Shown: piece after piece, positions 62,409-64,000 of the stretch
Layout: each line of letters opens with the position of its first letter
How positions within the stretch are numbered: the first letter of the stretch is position 1
Assembly (NCBI GenBank): GCA_041660925.1
Contig: JBAZVI010000001.1
Coordinates: forward strand, 1-64,000
Source: Elusimicrobiota bacterium
GTDB taxonomy: Bacteria; Elusimicrobiota; Elusimicrobia; UBA1565
DNA length: 64,000 nucleotides
Direction of reading: 5' to 3'
Made by a program: the position numbers and the translations under genes
The notes under the pieces: generated by a model
What the model saw: only the letters and a program-made list of their open reading frames with translations
Databases searched by the model: none
Told to the model about the DNA's origin: nothing

Positions 62409-64000
62409 TCAAGAATCGAGCGCCCGTCGGACGCTCTCGACGAGCTTGTCGCCGGTGAACGGCTTGTCGAGCAGTCGCGCGCCGCGCGGGAGGAGCTCCC
62501 AGACGCCGGTGTTCGCGAACCCCGACACGAACAGGACCTTCGTCGCCGGGCTCACCGCGGGGAAGCGGCGGGAGAGCTCGATGCCGCTCATGCCGGGCAG
62601 CAGCACGTCCGCGAGCAGGAGATGGATCTCGCCGGGGTGACGGCGGGCGGCGTCGAGCGCGGCCGGGCCGTCCCCGGCGGCGAAGACGCGGTAGCCGTAG
62701 CGCCGCAGGGTCTTCTCGACGAGCTCGCGGAGGTCGCCGTCGTCCTCGACGAGGAGGATCGTCTCCCCGCCGCTGCGTCCGTCCCCCCCCGGACGCGCCG
62801 GGAGCGTCTCGATGGGCTCCTCGGCGCGCGGAAGATAGACGCGGAAGGTCGTCCCCTTCCCGAGGACGCTCTCGACGTCGATGTGTCCGCTGCTCTGGCG
62901 CACGATGCCGTAGACCGTGGAGAGGCCGAGCCCCGTCCCCTTGCCCGGGGCCTTCGTCGTGTAGAACGGCTCGAAGATGCGCTCCCGCACGGCCGGGTCC
63001 ATCCCCGTGCCGGTGTCGCGCACGGAGAGCCGGACGTAGCGTCCGGGGGGCAGGGAGGAGCCCGCGCGGGAGTCGTCGTCGGGAAGCACGACCCCCGCGG
63101 TCTCGACCTCGAGGCGGCCGCCCCCGGGCATCGCGTCGCGGGCGTTGACGACGAGGTTCAGGACGATCTGGTCGAGCTGGCCGGGGTCGGCCTTCACCGG
63201 GCAGAGCTCCGAGTGCAGGTCGATGCGGAAGTCGATGCTCTCCCCCACGAGGCGGCGCAGCATGCGGCCGGTCTCGGCGACCGCGGCGTTGAGGTCGAAG
63301 ACCCGCGGCGCGAGCACCCGCCGCCGGCTGAAGGCGAGGAGCTGGCGCGTCATCGCGGCGGCGCCGTCGGCGGCCTTGCGGACGGAGCGCGCGAAGGGCA
63401 GCAGCGCGTGTTCGGGGCCGAGCGCGTCGGCGATGTACTCGTTGTAGCCCATGATGAGGGTGAGCATGTTGTTGAAGTCGTGGGCGACCCCTCCGGCGAG
63501 CAGGCCGAGCGACTCCATCTTCTGGGACTGGCGCAGCTGCTCCTCGAGGCGCACGCTCTCGGAGACGTCGCGGCGCACCGCGACGAAGTGGGTGAGCCGA
63601 CCCTCGGCGTCGCGCACGGGGGAGATCACCGTGTCGTCCTCGTAGAGCGCGCCGTCTTTGCGCCGGTTGGTGATGCGGCCCCTCCAGACCTTCCCCGCCG
63701 AGACCGTCTCCCAGAGCCCGCGGTAGAAGGCGTCGTCGTGCTTCCCGCTCTTGAGGAAGCGCGGGTTGCGGCCGAGGGCCTCCTCGCGCGAGTAGCCGCT
63801 CGCCCGGAGGAAAGCGGGATTCACGTACTCGATGCGCCCTTCGGCGTCCGTGATCACCACCGACTCCCCCGTCTGTTCGATGGCCGTGGCCAGGCGCGTG
63901 AGCTCCTGCTCGACGCGGCGGCGCTCGGTGAGGTCGCGCGAGTTGACGATGACCCGGCGCCCCTCCGGGAGCTGGAGCGCGCTGCCGAAGGACTGCAGGT
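62409..64000 (-). CDS. Hybrid PAS sensor histidine kinase with receiver (partial, 5' end beyond window)
   Basis: At least 530 residues are in the window and the frame runs open off the right edge. Reading in: the tail of a PAS/PAC domain (PEGRRVIVNSRDLTERRRVEQEL), a complete PAS-PAC (AIEQTGESVVITDAEGRIEYVNPAFLRASGYSREEAL...VAVRRDVSES), an NtrB-like HisKA with phospho-His in GVAHDFNNMLTLIMGYNEY, HATPase_c (GTGLGLSTVYGIV), and a C-terminal receiver (ILLVEDDGDL, phosphoacceptor in LLADVLLPG, KPF). No DNA-binding domain. The hybrid layout points to a phosphorelay. A GTG at 63860 is inside the second PAS domain and is not the true start. Confidence 0.9.
   Translation of the reverse strand, partial: LQSFGSALQLPEGRRVIVNSRDLTERRRVEQELTRLATAIEQTGESVVITDAEGRIEYVNPAFLRASGYSREEALGRNPRFLKSGKHDDAFYRGLWETVSAGKVWRGRITNRRKDGALYEDDTVISPVRDAEGRLTHFVAVRRDVSESVRLEEQLRQSQKMESLGLLAGGVAHDFNNMLTLIMGYNEYIADALGPEHALLPFARSVRKAADGAAAMTRQLLAFSRRRVLAPRVFDLNAAVAETGRMLRRLVGESIDFRIDLHSELCPVKADPGQLDQIVLNLVVNARDAMPGGGRLEVETAGVVLPDDDSRAGSSLPPGRYVRLSVRDTGTGMDPAVRERIFEPFYTTKAPGKGTGLGLSTVYGIVRQSSGHIDVESVLGKGTTFRVYLPRAEEPIETLPARPGGDGRSGGETILLVEDDGDLRELVEKTLRRYGYRVFAAGDGPAALDAARRHPGEIHLLLADVLLPGMSGIELSRRFPAVSPATKVLFVSGFANTGVWELLPRGARLLDKPFTGDKLVESVRRALDS

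Noticed and set aside
1..64000. CRISPR arrays, tRNA and rRNA genes
   Set aside because: I looked for regularly spaced direct repeats and for tRNA-like ends and found none. The only tandem array (21148-21226) has no spacers.

Overview
The window is 64 kb of GC-rich, gene-dense bacterial chromosome from a Gram-negative (diderm) organism. The evidence for an outer membrane is a beta-barrel porin ending in Phe, a murein transglycosylase, lipoproteins and many Sec signal peptides. Multiheme cytochromes, System II cytochrome c maturation and SsnA/YgeW/YgeY enzymes point to an organism with anaerobic respiration. Exported proteins with long Ala/Pro/Val-rich prefixes would fit Elusimicrobiota or a similar deep lineage, but I cannot fix the taxonomy from sequence alone. 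I see no rRNA, tRNA or CRISPR array.

Layout. 0-3.6 kb: a secreted HExxH protein of lower GC, a nitroreductase with a MarR regulator and its palindromic operator, and an exported poly-gamma-glutamate hydrolase homologue. 3.6-7.8 kb (minus): methyltransferase, GT39-like glycosyltransferase and ATP-type PEP carboxykinase, each overlapping the next by 4 nt. 7.8-11 kb (plus): adenine deaminase and an AzgA-type purine permease. 11-14 kb: MltB-type transglycosylase, a double-signal exported protein and a lone receiver. 14-18 kb (minus): SsnA and a dihydropyrimidine-dehydrogenase-like flavo-iron-sulfur reductase. 18-22.8 kb (plus): CPA2 antiporter, a RAYT transposase with terminal inverted repeats, a subtilase and a small exported protein. 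22.8-25.1 kb (minus): YgeY and YgeW. Ade, permease, SsnA, the reductase, YgeW and YgeY look like parts of one anaerobic purine/ureide catabolic route, although xanthine dehydrogenase, YgeX and HyuA are not in view.

25-31.8 kb (plus): VWA protein, PilB/GspE ATPase and zinc-ribbon protein in tight succession, then a 164-bp imperfect palindrome, a small Cys protein and an exported M3 peptidase. 31.8-35.3 kb: a TPR lipoprotein and an ECF sigma / probable anti-sigma / CpaB-like operon. The lipoprotein and the sigma operon carry the same promoter motif and are divergent. 35.4-38.5 kb (plus): AmmeMemoRadiSam radical SAM protein, a Memo-AMMECR1 fusion and a YCII protein, all overlapping. 38.5-46.4 kb: spermidine-synthase-like membrane protein, membrane ferredoxin, exported phospholipase D-like protein, a TrpR-like repressor overlapping trpB2 with a palindromic operator, and an exported protein of unknown function.

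46.5-64 kb is entirely on the minus strand and reads as a respiratory island. In transcription order it holds a hybrid histidine kinase (running off the window), a lipoprotein, ResB, CcsA, a MerR regulator with a Cys-rich tail, HemA, a decaheme MtrA/DmsE-type cytochrome, an MtrB/PioB-type porin, a diheme cytochrome c, an 11-heme cytochrome fused to a cytochrome b domain, a histidine kinase, a response regulator, a tetraheme NapC/NirT cytochrome, a small membrane protein, a cNMP-binding protein and a membrane GT-like protein. Together they could make heme, mature c-type cytochromes and move electrons from quinol across both membranes. This is an extracellular-electron-transfer type conduit with 27 CxxCH motifs.

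Two genome-wide habits stand out. Many start codons lie 6-9 nt downstream of a -10-like hexamer with no Shine-Dalgarno, which suggests leaderless transcripts. GC-rich palindromes of the CCCTCtCCC...GGGaGAGGG type sit in many intergenic gaps.
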